This document shows positions 1-7,380 of a DNA stretch of 64,000 bases, one piece after another. The translations under genes were made by a program, and so were the position numbers. Origin of the DNA: Methylosinus sp. Ce-a6 (GTDB lineage: Bacteria > Pseudomonadota > Alphaproteobacteria > Rhizobiales > Beijerinckiaceae); assembly GCF_009811655.1 (NCBI RefSeq), contig NZ_BGJX01000001.1, positions 186,001-250,000 of the forward strand. The letters run 5' to 3'. Under the pieces are notes generated by a model. It was not told the origin of the DNA. It saw only the letters and a program-made list of their open reading frames with translations, and did not search any database. How positions within the stretch are numbered: position 1 is the stretch's first letter; every line of letters begins with the position of its first letter.

Positions 1-1
1 T

Positions 2-1408
2 GGCGAGAAGCATCGCTTTTCGATCAAAACCTTTCTCGAAGCGTCTATTTCGCGCGGCGCCTGCGCGGCCGTCCTGGTTCTGGCGGCGACTGTCGGCGCC
101 ACGGCGGAGCCCAGCGTCTATCCGACCGGCACGACGATCTACGATCCGGCGCGCGCCTATAATTCCTACGTCCTCTTCGCCGGCGGCGACGATGTGACGA
201 GGCTCGTCGACCTCACCGGCAAGGTCGTGCGCGAGTGGAAATATACGGGCCAGCCGGCCGCCTTCATCGATCCGGCGCTCGCGGGCGGCGCGCGCGGGCA
301 TATCTTCATCACGCTGGAGAGCGAGGAGGGCAAGGGGACCGATCTCACCCCCGGGCGCGCCCGGACCCGCGTGCGCAAGACTGTCGGCGAGGTCGATTGG
401 GACGGCAAGCCGGTGTGGAGCTTCGGGCCCGCGGCGCCGGGCGGCGTCGCGCGCCAGCATCACGACATTGCGCGCCTGCCCAACGGCAACACGCTGCTGC
501 TCGCCAATGTCTCCTATCCGCTGCCCGGCTTCGCCGCGCCGCAAGTGCTGGACGACGTCGCCTATGAGGTGAATCCGGACGGCGAGATCGTCTGGACCTG
601 GGCGGCCTCGGATCATCTCGACGAGATCGGCTTCACCGCCGATGAATTGAAGCTGATCAAGGGCTCGAAGAATCCGGATTATCTCCACGTCAATGATCTG
701 AAGCCGCTCGGCCCCAATCATTGGTTCGACGAGGGCGACCAGCGCTTTGCCCCAGAAAATCTGATCTTCGACTCGCGCAACGGCAATTTCATCGCCATCA
801 TCGACCGCAAGACGCGCAAGATCGTCTGGACGCTCGGGCCGCATTTCCCGCCGGTGTCCGAGGACGGATCGACGACGTCGCGCAAGGTTCCGCGGCCCGT
901 CGATCAGATCTCCGGCCAGCACGACGCGCAGATCATTCCCAAGGGCCTGCCCGGCGCCGGCAATCTGCTCGTCTTCGACAATCAGGGCGAGGCAGGCTAT
1001 CCGCGCGCGTCCGTCTCTTTCACGGGCGGCTCGCGCGTGCTGGAGATCGATCCCGTCTCCAAGCAGATCGTCTGGCAATATACCGGCGCGAGCTCCGGCA
1101 ATCCCGGCTGGACCTTCCGCAGCACGCATATCAGCAATGCGCGCCGCCTGCCCAATGGCGACACTTTCATCGACGAAGGGCAGATCGGGCGGTTCTTCCA
1201 GGTGACGCCCGACGGCGACATCGTCTGGGAATATCTCAGCCCCTATCCGCGCCGCGGCAAGGACGCCGAGACCGGACGGCCGACGCTCAATTACAGCGTC
1301 TATCGCGCGCAGCCGGTTCCCTATGACTGGGCGCCGGAAGGGACTCCGCGTTCCGAGACGGCCGTCGCGCCGCCGGAGAACGGCGCCTTTCGGCTGACGT
1401 CCAAATAA
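2..1408 (+). CDS. Arylsulfotransferase (ASST)-family exported protein, 5' end outside window
   Basis: The reading frame is open to the left edge, so the start lies upstream; the GTG at 194 is internal. The first translated residues contain a hydrophobic stretch (ACAAVLVLAATVGATAE) that looks like the end of a signal peptide, followed by a repeated beta-propeller-like pattern with phrases such as HHDIARLPNGNTLL, GEIVWTW, QHDAQIIP, KQIVWQYTG and GDIVWEY. This W/GxIVW pattern with conserved His residues is typical of the bacterial arylsulfate sulfotransferase/PQQ-propeller-like family, whose known members transfer sulfate between phenolic compounds in the periplasm. Whether this protein has sulfotransferase activity cannot be told; many family members are uncharacterised. 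The next gene, a metallo-beta-lactamase-fold protein on the same strand, is 118 bp downstream and may be co-transcribed. Confidence 0.75.
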   Translation, partial: GEKHRFSIKTFLEASISRGACAAVLVLAATVGATAEPSVYPTGTTIYDPARAYNSYVLFAGGDDVTRLVDLTGKVVREWKYTGQPAAFIDPALAGGARGHIFITLESEEGKGTDLTPGRARTRVRKTVGEVDWDGKPVWSFGPAAPGGVARQHHDIARLPNGNTLLLANVSYPLPGFAAPQVLDDVAYEVNPDGEIVWTWAASDHLDEIGFTADELKLIKGSKNPDYLHVNDLKPLGPNHWFDEGDQRFAPENLIFDSRNGNFIAIIDRKTRKIVWTLGPHFPPVSEDGSTTSRKVPRPVDQISGQHDAQIIPKGLPGAGNLLVFDNQGEAGYPRASVSFTGGSRVLEIDPVSKQIVWQYTGASSGNPGWTFRSTHISNARRLPNGDTFIDEGQIGRFFQVTPDGDIVWEYLSPYPRRGKDAETGRPTLNYSVYRAQPVPYDWAPEGTPRSETAVAPPENGAFRLTSK

Positions 1409-1526
1409 CGCCTTCGATCGGCGTGGCGGCGTGAGCGCCGCTTTCGCCCGGGGCTCCCCGAGCATCGGCGCGTCGCGACGCGCCGGCGACGAGCTGTCTC
1501 ACCTCAAAACGAAAGATGAGGTTCTC

Positions 1527-2999
1527 ATGTCGATACCCAGATTCAAGACGATCGCCGGCCTCGGACTGACCGCCTCGGTCATTGCGGGCGCGGCGCAGGC
1601 CGCCTCGCTGCAGGAGGCGGCGACACTCGCTTCCGCCGCCAGCGTCAAGACGCTGGAATTCGCGGGCTCCGGCCATTGGTATCAGTTCGGCCAGGCGCCG
1701 ATTCCGGGCGGCGATTGGCCGAAGTTCGACGTTTCCGCCTATAGCGCGGCGATCGACTTCGACAAAGCGGCCGAGCGCGTGCTGATCACGCGCTCGCAGA
1801 CGCCCGACGGCCGTCCGCGGCCGGCGCCCGTCGAGCAGAAGCTCGAATGGTCCATCCTCGGGGAGAAGGCCTGGAACGTCGCCACTCCGCAGGGCGCCGC
1901 TCCTGGCACCGCGCCGGTCGCGACGCCCGCGCCTGCCGCCGTCGACGAGCGCGTCGCCGAAATCTGGACGACGCCGCAGGGCTTCCTGAAGGCGGCGCTC
2001 GCCAATAACGCCAAGTCCGAAACCGTCGGCGCCGGCGTCGAGGTCTCCTTCGCCATCGGCAATCGAAGCTTCGTCGGCCTCATCGGCGCCGACAATCATG
2101 TGTCGCGGATCAAGACCTGGATCGACACGCCGGTGCTGGGCGATACGCTCCTGGAGACGCATTTCTCCAGCTATAAGGATTTCGGCGGGCTGCATTTCCC
2201 GGCGGAGATTCATCGCAGCGAAGGCGGCCATGAAATTCTGCATGTCGTGGTCGCCTCGGCCAAGGCCAATGGCGCGGTCGACATCGCGGTTCCGGCCAAT
2301 GTGGCGAGCGCGCCCACGCCCGTCGTCACCGTGGCGTCGGAGAAGCTCGCCGACGGCGTCTATTATCTCACCGGCGGCACGCATCACAGCGTCGCCGTGG
2401 AGGAGAAGGATCATGTCGTGCTGATCGAGGCGCCGCTGAACGAGCAGCGCTCGATCGCTCTGATCCAGAAGGTCGGCGAGATCATACCGGGCAAGCCGAT
2501 CAAATATGTGGTCAATAGCCATGTGCATTTCGATCACTCGGGCGGCCTGCGCACTTTCGTCGACGCCGGCGCGGCCATTGTGACGCAGGACATCGGCAAG
2601 GCCTTCTACGAAAAGGCCTGGGCGGCGCCGCATACGCTGCGTCCCGACCGTCTCGCGGCCTCGAAGAAGGCGGCGAAATTCGAGACCTATGAGCACAAGC
2701 GCGCGCTCGGCGACGCTCATGCGATCGAGATCCATCACATCGCCGGCAGCGGCCATTCGGACGATCTCGCGCTCGTCTATCTGCCGAAGGAAAAGCTCGT
2801 CGTCGAGGCCGACGCCTATACGCCTGCCGCGGTCGGCGCGCCGCCGCCGGCGACGCCCAATCCTTTCTCGGTCAATCTCTACGACAATATCCAGAAGCTC
2901 GGCCTCGACGTGGAGCGCATCGCGGGCCTGCACGGCCGCGTCGCGAGCATCGACGAGCTGCGCGCGGCGATCGGCTTGAAGAAAGCCGCCGCCAATTGA
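1527..2999 (+). CDS. Exported metallo-beta-lactamase-fold hydrolase
   Basis: I chose the ATG at 1527 (490 aa) over the upstream in-frame start at 1431 because the protein then begins MSIPRFKTIAGLGLTASVIAG..AQAA, a signal peptide with an Ala-x-Ala cleavage site. The C-terminal half carries the zinc-binding motif HVHFDHSGG (His332, His334, Asp336, His337) and a downstream GHSDD, the hallmarks of the metallo-beta-lactamase superfamily. The N-terminal 200 residues are a less conserved domain. The substrate is unknown; the family includes lactamases, lactonases, sulfatases and thiol-ester hydrolases. The adjacent sulfotransferase-like gene makes a sulfate- or ester-related role conceivable, but that is only context. 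Confidence 0.75.
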   Translation: MSIPRFKTIAGLGLTASVIAGAAQAASLQEAATLASAASVKTLEFAGSGHWYQFGQAPIPGGDWPKFDVSAYSAAIDFDKAAERVLITRSQTPDGRPRPAPVEQKLEWSILGEKAWNVATPQGAAPGTAPVATPAPAAVDERVAEIWTTPQGFLKAALANNAKSETVGAGVEVSFAIGNRSFVGLIGADNHVSRIKTWIDTPVLGDTLLETHFSSYKDFGGLHFPAEIHRSEGGHEILHVVVASAKANGAVDIAVPANVASAPTPVVTVASEKLADGVYYLTGGTHHSVAVEEKDHVVLIEAPLNEQRSIALIQKVGEIIPGKPIKYVVNSHVHFDHSGGLRTFVDAGAAIVTQDIGKAFYEKAWAAPHTLRPDRLAASKKAAKFETYEHKRALGDAHAIEIHHIAGSGHSDDLALVYLPKEKLVVEADAYTPAAVGAPPPATPNPFSVNLYDNIQKLGLDVERIAGLHGRVASIDELRAAIGLKKAAAN

Positions 3000-3005
3000 G
3001 AAAAG

Positions 3006-3035
3006 CCCCGGCCGCGCAATGCTGCGAGGCCGGGG
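3006..3035 (+). terminator. GC-rich hairpin after the metallo-beta-lactamase gene
   Basis: Perfect 8-bp inverted repeat CCCCGGCC (3006-3013) / GGCCGGGG (3028-3035) starting 7 nt after the TGA stop. There is no T-run, so it is either a weak intrinsic terminator or an mRNA-stabilising hairpin. Confidence 0.5.
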
Positions 3036-3051
3036 ACATCGCCTCGGAGCC

Positions 3052-3152
3052 GAGAGTCTTTCCATGTTTCATTGAAATATGGAAAGACTCTCAGCTTTTG
3101 TTTCGACGCGTTTTCCGACGCCGAACTGGCGTCCACTTCGGCTGGAAACGCT
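3052..3152 (-). repeat. Dispersed bipartite hairpin element, family A (copy 1, reverse orientation)
   Basis: Contains the long palindrome of family A (3052-3092: about 17-bp arms around a 4-5 nt loop; GAGAGTCTTTCC on the left, GGAAAGACTCTC on the right). It is followed by the second module, the reverse complement of AGCGTTTCC-GCCGAAGT..TTCGGCGTC..ACGCG. The same arrangement is found at 8688, 21289, 27024 (truncated) and 60890 (first module only). Lies between two convergent genes. Confidence 0.85.
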
Positions 3153-3234
3153 TGGGCAAGGCGTCGCATCGCAGCGGTTTCGGCACCGTCCGAGGCGCGG
3201 AAGACATTGGAGAGAAGCGCCCGTCGGAGCCCCT

Positions 3235-3597
3235 CTACCAGTTGCAGTTCGCCGTCTGGCCATAGGTAGAACAGCGCATGGATCCGCCGCTCTGATAAGC
3301 CGGCTTGATGTTGGAGGCTATCTGACCGAGATCATTCGAAAGCGATTCCTGGAAGGCCGCATGTCGAGCGACGGCAAGCGCCGCCTCACGCTCTTGCGCA
3401 TATGTTACTTCAAAGAATGTTTTCTCGACACATGCCGAGAACACGGGCGATCCGACAGCATGGCCGAACTTCGCGCAAACATCGCGCGCGGACGCTATGA
3501 CGCGCTCGCGCTCTTCACGTGCTTGGGCGGCTCGTTCTTCTGCACTTTTGCATCCCTGAAGGGAAAGTATCGCGGCGACAAAAACTACAATACGCAT
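3235..3597 (-). CDS. Small predicted lipoprotein of unknown function
   Basis: 120 aa. It starts MRIVVFVAAILSLQGCKS, a short hydrophobic signal ending in a lipobox-like LQGC, so it is probably lipid-anchored. The next 30 residues are charged and helical (AEERAAQAREERERV). Cys residues occur in the mature part (DVCAKFG, FSACVEK, MRCSTYGQTANCNW). No family was recognised. It is the last of three minus-strand genes (3235-4477) that encode two lipoproteins and a membrane protein; the group looks less GC-biased than its surroundings, which could mean later acquisition. Confidence 0.65.
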   Translation of the reverse strand: MRIVVFVAAILSLQGCKSAEERAAQAREERERVIASARDVCAKFGHAVGSPVFSACVEKTFFEVTYAQEREAALAVARHAAFQESLSNDLGQIASNIKPAYQSGGSMRCSTYGQTANCNW

Positions 3598-3678
3598 ACA
3601 CCTCTCCAGTCTCTCGAATCTGGCACTGAGACCTCGGGTCGTAGAGCTGTAGGCAATCCAAATGCCGGACGAATGGAA

Positions 3679-4059
3679 TTATGCGTCGTCTCTCCTAAAC
3701 CCCGCGACAACCCAAGCAGCCGTATATCCAGCGGCCCATAGCAATGAAATCGGCACAAAGCACAACACAATATACAAAGCCGATGTGGCGATCAGTTCGT
3801 CACGTGTCATCGCTTGTTTCCTCGGGATCAGATCAGCGTACGGTGAAGGAGATCGTTCATATGGTATGTCATCAAATAGATGGCCGGCTCTATCATCTTG
3901 TTTTTGAATGAACTCTCCCTGCATTCCTGTGGACGCACTGGACCACGTTTTAGATGACCAACTCGGCCAATGGAGGCCGACAAATAGCGTCGTAACGACA
4001 AGAAGCCAGATCGTCGAAGTAACGACGCCGAGCCTCTGCCATCCGTTCAGCTTGCTCAT
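3679..4059 (-). CDS. Small two-helix membrane protein of unknown function
   Basis: The open frame extends to 4212, but the Met at 4059 (MSKLNGWQRLGVVTSTIWLL, 126 aa) is the likely start: a hydrophobic transmembrane helix follows at once, whereas the upstream extension is Arg-rich and improbable. A second hydrophobic segment (LYIVLCFVPISLLWAAGYTA) lies near the C-terminus, with a soluble loop of about 60 residues between the two. Similar short proteins starting MSKLNGWQR are common in proteobacteria as uncharacterised membrane proteins. It lies 37 bp downstream of the lipoprotein gene at 4097-4477. Confidence 0.6.
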   Translation of the reverse strand: MSKLNGWQRLGVVTSTIWLLVVTTLFVGLHWPSWSSKTWSSASTGMQGEFIQKQDDRAGHLFDDIPYERSPSPYADLIPRKQAMTRDELIATSALYIVLCFVPISLLWAAGYTAAWVVAGFRRDDA

Positions 4060-4096
4060 CGATCGAATCTCTGCAACGCGCGCCGCAGAATGCAGC

Positions 4097-4477
4097 TCAC
4101 GATTGGGGAGGTTGCCGCTGAAAGGTGATTCCGCACTTCTTTTTGATCGCCGCTTGTTCGATCGCCTCGGCCTCGCCTCGCAGTCGCGCGAGTTCGGCGG
4201 TCTGCGCATCATCTCCGCTCAGAGCGAACAGCGCCGGCCAAAATACGATCGCGCCGACCGTAGTCACGACAGCATCCTGTGTCGCCTTGTGATCTTGGAT
4301 ACCGGCCGCTTGTGCTGCGCGAGAGCTGATCCGTTGCGCTTCCTCGGCGATTTGCGGGCATGTGTAGGTCTCATATTGCAGCGGTGAGACGTAAACCGCC
4401 GCTACTTCGTCTGCCCGTTTTGCACAACTACTTGTTACGGCGGCGATTGCCGCCACAAGGAAAAGAACTCTCAACAT
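4097..4477 (-). CDS. Predicted lipoprotein of unknown function
   Basis: 126 aa. MLRVLFLVAAIAAVTSSCAK is a lipoprotein signal with lipobox VTSSC. The mature part contains YVSPLQYETYTCPQIAEEAQRI, a pattern I recall from a widespread family of small bacterial lipoproteins of unknown function that are sometimes mislabelled as transporter parts. A hydrophobic segment (VVTTVGAIVFWPALFAL) and a charged helix (TAELARLRGEAEAIEQAAIKKKC) follow. First gene of the minus-strand group 4477-3235; a perfect CtrA-like box lies 64 bp upstream of its start. Confidence 0.65.
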   Translation of the reverse strand: MLRVLFLVAAIAAVTSSCAKRADEVAAVYVSPLQYETYTCPQIAEEAQRISSRAAQAAGIQDHKATQDAVVTTVGAIVFWPALFALSGDDAQTAELARLRGEAEAIEQAAIKKKCGITFQRQPPQS

Positions 4478-4540
4478 TGAATAACCCGCCTCCGATGATC
4501 GACAATCATAAGCGGGGCCGTGCAGTTTGCAATCAAAGCG

Positions 4541-4555
4541 TTAAGAAATGGTTAA
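4541..4555 (-). promoter_or_regulatory. Candidate CtrA-binding site
   Basis: TTAAGAAATGGTTAA matches TTAA-N7-TTAA exactly, the consensus of the alphaproteobacterial cell-cycle regulator CtrA. It is 64 bp upstream of the lipoprotein gene start at 4477, a normal promoter position. Binding itself is inferred. Confidence 0.45.
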
Positions 4556-4647
4556 TCTCGAAGCTTGCGGGGAAGCGCTCGGCGCCGATGTCGACGCCGT
4601 GACCGGAGCCTCTTCGACAAAGGCGTCGAGCTGGACGCGCAGGCGAT

Positions 4648-4947
4648 TTACTCCGCGGGCGTCTTTGCAGGGCTGAGGGAAATCCTCACATTCAACGCGC
4701 GAAGCACGGCGCTGACCGTCTCGAACCGGGGATGCGAGCCGGGAGCGAGCGCCTTGTAGAGGCTTTCCCGGCCGAGGCCAGCGGCCGCGGCGACTTGCGC
4801 CATCCCGCGCGCCTTCGCCACTTCGGAGAGCGCCACGAGCAAAACATCCGGGTTCGCATCCTCGGCTGCGGCCGTGAGATATGCGGCGATCACCTCGTCA
4901 TTATCGAGGTGATCGGACACGTCGAAGGCCGCGAAATCACTGCTCAT
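4648..4947 (-). CDS. Antitoxin of a HigBA-like (HI1420-type) toxin-antitoxin pair
   Basis: 99 aa from the ATG at 4947 (MSSDFAAFDVSDHLDN). The C-terminal half is a helix-turn-helix of the addiction-module antidote type: ARGMAQVAAAAGLGRESLYKALAPGSHPRFETVSAVLRALNVRI. In this family the antitoxin follows the toxin and binds both the toxin and its own promoter. Its ATG overlaps the TGA that would end the toxin in its ancestral frame (ATGA). The toxin reading frame currently runs straight into this gene because of a one-base shift, so the antitoxin may also be made as a fusion. Confidence 0.8.
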   Translation of the reverse strand: MSSDFAAFDVSDHLDNDEVIAAYLTAAAEDANPDVLLVALSEVAKARGMAQVAAAAGLGRESLYKALAPGSHPRFETVSAVLRALNVRISLSPAKTPAE

Positions 4948-5244
4948 CGTCCCGGCTCCTTCAACTCTCGCGCCATTTCCTTCGCCCGCTCGATATCGCG
5001 CCGCCCCTTTGTTTCCGCCGTTCAGCAATAAATAGATCGCGGCGCCGTTCCTGACGAAATAGACGCGATAGCCCGGCCCGTAGTGAATGCGCATTTCCGA
5101 CACGCCCTCACCCACGGCTTCGCAGTCGCCGAAATTGCCGAGCGCCGCGCTCGTCAGACGCGCCAATATTCGCGCCTTGCCCTTCTGATCGGCGAGCCCG
5201 GAAAGCCACTCGTCAAAGGCCGACGATCGAACGAGGATAAACAT
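4944..5244 (-). pseudogene. RelE/ParE-like (HI1419-type) toxin with a one-base frameshift
   Basis: Translation from the ATG at 5244 gives MFILVRSSAFDEWLSGLADQ and then the family pattern ...ARLTSAALGNFGD....GVSEMRIHYGPGYRVYFV....YLLLNGGNK. Immediately after NGGNK the current frame turns into non-family sequence (GAARYRAGEGNG) and continues in frame into the antitoxin. Dropping one G from the run of four (C4 at 5004-5007 on the plus strand) restores RRDIERAKEMARELKEPGR and a stop, the usual end of this toxin family. So the C-terminal 19 or so residues are shifted out. The cause could be a real inactivating mutation, a sequencing error in a homopolymer, or slippage. An alternative upstream start at 5313 exists but would add a non-family leader. 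Confidence 0.75.
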
Positions 5245-5597
5245 GGGCGGCCATAGGCGAGCATCGGCAAGCGCTACATATGTATCCAAATGGATACTAA
5301 CAATCAAGGGCAACCCCGGACAAATCGCGACCCGGCGCTACCGCCCCTTTCGTAGCCTCACGCCCGCCCCGCGGCTGTCTCCGGAATGAACGCGACGACT
5401 CCGAGGGCGCGCAGAATTTTTGCGAGCGTCTCGCCTTGCCCGCTCGATTGAACGGGAGGGAATCGCTCAGCTTGCGAAGGATATTGCCAAAAGGGCTCGA
5501 CGGGGGAAGGCCTGCCGTCGCTTTGGAGCGAGCGCTGCCACGTGGCGACACAGGTCGAGCCCGGAATGCCGATTCCCCGCATAAGCTTTTGATTCGA
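5245..5597. other. Non-coding stretch with a possible antitoxin remnant
   Basis: No intact gene. On the minus strand near 5360-5450 a frame reads GQGETLAKILRALGVVAFIPE before a stop at 5358, resembling the C-terminus of HTH-type antitoxins. The sequence before it does not fit that family, so this is at most a decayed fragment beside the HigBA-like locus and the tRNA. Confidence 0.25.
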
Positions 5598-5674
5598 TGG
5601 TACCGCCACCCCGGCTCGAACGGGGGACCCCCAGATCCACAATCTGGTGCTCTAACCAACTGAGCTATGGCGGC
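5598..5674 (-). tRNA. tRNA-His (anticodon GTG)
   Basis: Reverse-strand sequence folds into a standard cloverleaf. Acceptor arm GCCGCCA/TGGCGGT, D-stem GCTC/GAGC, anticodon stem CCAGA/TCTGG with loop TTGTGGA (anticodon GTG), T-arm CCCCG-TTCGAGC-CGGGG and an encoded CCA. The discriminator base is A73 and position -1 is T, not the G(-1):C73 of most bacteria. This is the pattern described for alphaproteobacterial tRNA-His. Confidence 0.95.
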
Positions 5675-5841
5675 ACGCCAGCGGGGCGGAAACTAAAAGC
5701 ATCGCGGCGCCAATGCAATGCGGAAATGCGGTCGGCGGAATGAAATTCCGTGTTTCTCGCCGCCACGCCGGTCTAGAATGGCCGCCCCGCGGCGGCGCGC
5801 GCCCCGCCGCCGTACCGCCTCTCGAAGCCAGAGCCCCCGAG

Positions 5842-6666
5842 ATGAAAGTCACTTTGGTCCAGATGAATTCGGTCAGCGACAAGGCCGCCAATCTCGCCAC
5901 GGCCCGCGCCCTCGTCGATCGTGCGGTCCGCGAGGAGCGCCCGGACTGGATCTGCCTGCCCGAGGTCTTCGATTTCATCGGCGGCAATCGCGCCGACAAG
6001 GCCGCGGCCGCCGAGGAATTGCCCGGCGGCCCCGCCTATTCGCTCTGCAGCGCCCTCGCGCGTGAATACGGCGTCTATATCCACGCCGGCTCCATTCTCG
6101 AGAAGGTTCCGGGCGAGGAACGCCTCCACAACACCACCGTCGCCTTCGACCGCAGCGGCGACGAAGTGGCGCGTTACCGTAAGATCCATATGTTCGACAT
6201 CACCGCGCCGGACGGCGCGCAATATCGCGAGAGCGCGGCCTTCAAGCCGGGCGACGCCATCGTCACCTATGACTGCGACGGCCTGACCGTCGGCTGCGCC
6301 ATTTGCTACGATCTGCGCTTTCCCTATCTATTTCAGGCGCTCGCCGACAAAGGCGCGGACATGGTCGCCCTGCCCTCCGCCTTCACGCTCGTCACCGGCA
6401 AGGACCATTGGGAGGTGCTCGCCCGCGCCCGGGCGATCGAGATCCAGGCCTATGTCTGCGCCCCGAATCAGACCGGCGCGCACAAGGCCGGGCATGAGAC
6501 GCGCGTGAGCTATGGCAATTCGCTGATCGCCGATCCCTGGGGCCATGTCGTCGGCCGCGCCTCGGAGGGCGTCGGCCTCGTCTCGGCGCGAATCGACCGC
6601 GAGCGCATCCGCAAGGTTCGCGCCATGATCCCCGTCGCCAGCCATCGCGTCGCGCTGCCCGACTGA
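5842..6666 (+). CDS. Carbon-nitrogen hydrolase, Nit1/deaminated-glutathione-amidase type
   Basis: 274 aa from the ATG at 5842 (MKVTLVQMNSVSDKAANLATA), the usual start of this family; the upstream extension to 5713 is not family-like. The nitrilase-superfamily triad is visible: Glu in CLPEVFDF, Lys in YRKIHMFD, Cys in GCAICYDLRFP. The motif RARAIEIQAYVCAPNQTG is typical of the Nit1 branch, whose characterised members hydrolyse deaminated glutathione, a repair reaction for a transaminase by-product. Substrate assignment is from the family. Transcribed alone, between the tRNA on the other strand and ihfA. Confidence 0.85.
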   Translation: MKVTLVQMNSVSDKAANLATARALVDRAVREERPDWICLPEVFDFIGGNRADKAAAAEELPGGPAYSLCSALAREYGVYIHAGSILEKVPGEERLHNTTVAFDRSGDEVARYRKIHMFDITAPDGAQYRESAAFKPGDAIVTYDCDGLTVGCAICYDLRFPYLFQALADKGADMVALPSAFTLVTGKDHWEVLARARAIEIQAYVCAPNQTGAHKAGHETRVSYGNSLIADPWGHVVGRASEGVGLVSARIDRERIRKVRAMIPVASHRVALPD

Positions 6667-6737
6667 GCGCGCCTTTGCGCGCCAAGCCTCTGTTTCAACC
6701 TAACCAACGGAGCTGTCAGGGGAAATCCCAGGCGCAC

Positions 6738-6767
6738 TTGCACGATTCGGGAAAGTGTGGCTACATT
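6738..6767 (+). promoter_or_regulatory. Candidate sigma-70-type promoter of ihfA
   Basis: TTGCAC (6738-6743), an 18-bp spacer, TACATT (6762-6767), about 140 bp upstream of the chosen ihfA start. No other gene lies between. Confidence 0.4.
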
Positions 6768-6906
6768 ATTGTTTAGACTGCCGACAATCCGCAAAAACAG
6801 GATCGGCGCGCCGCAAAAAAATGGCGCCGGCAGAGGGGGGAGCAAAAGTAATGGCCTCGCGAACGATGAGCCGCGAAACGGGCGGGCTCGCGCCCGTACC
6901 GGTAGC

Positions 6907-7245
6907 ATGACGAAGAAAATAGAACCAGGGCGCACTTTGACGCGGGCCGCCCTGCGTGAAGCGGTGTACAGCTGTTGTCCGACGCTGTCGCGAGCCGAAG
7001 CCCGCCAAATCCTCGACGCCACATTCGAGGAGATCAGCGAAGCCCTGGTGCGGGGGGAGTCGGTCAAGCTGCGCTCCTTCGGCAGCTTCAACGTCCGCTC
7101 CAAGCGCGAACGTGTCGGCCGCAACCCCAAGACCGGCGTCGAAGCGCCGATCTGCTCGCGCAAGGTCTTGACCTTCAAGGCCTCGCCCGTGCTCATCGCG
7201 CAGGTGAACGGCCTGCCCACCGAGCATCTGGAAGAGGCGGACTGA
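6907..7245 (+). CDS. ihfA: Integration host factor subunit alpha
   Basis: 112 aa from the ATG at 6907 (MTKKIEPGRTLTRAALREAVY). It is a DNABII protein with the DNA-binding arm pattern GSFNVRSKRERVGRNPKTGVEAPICSRKVLTFKASP. The RxGRNPKTG signature is shared by HU and IHF; the N-terminal RxALREAVY and the length point to IHF-alpha. IHF is a heterodimer that bends DNA in promoters and recombination sites. The upstream in-frame codons to 6757 lie in the promoter region and are not family-like. The gene converges on yebC, with a very strong hairpin between them. In many alphaproteobacteria ihfA is followed by a MerR regulator; here it is not. Confidence 0.92.
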   Translation: MTKKIEPGRTLTRAALREAVYSCCPTLSRAEARQILDATFEEISEALVRGESVKLRSFGSFNVRSKRERVGRNPKTGVEAPICSRKVLTFKASPVLIAQVNGLPTEHLEEAD

Positions 7246-7272
7246 CGTCGCTTCCGCATCTCGGCTCATGAA

Positions 7273-7332
7273 GCGAGCCTCCAAGGCTCGCGGTCCGGAG
7301 CGCGCATCGGACCGCGAGCCGTGGAGGCTCGC
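7273..7332. terminator. Long bidirectional hairpin between ihfA and yebC
   Basis: 25-bp arms (GCGAGCCTCCAAGGCTCGCG.. / ..CGCGAGCCGTGGAGGCTCGC) with one mismatch and a 10-nt loop. It lies 27 bp after ihfA and 48 bp from the end of the convergent yebC gene. It is probably a shared terminator, though there is no clear T-run on either side. The arms themselves contain shorter palindromes. Confidence 0.6.
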
Positions 7333-7380
7333 ATCCGTTTGCGCAGGCCTGCCCGGCGGCGCGACGGCCCCCTCGCCTCT

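Noticed and set aside
1287..3065. 592-codon frame on the minus strand opposite the arylsulfotransferase and metallo-beta-lactamase genes
   Set aside because: Composition typical of an antisense shadow (RRRRADRGRR-type repeats), no domain, and two well-recognised genes on the other strand.
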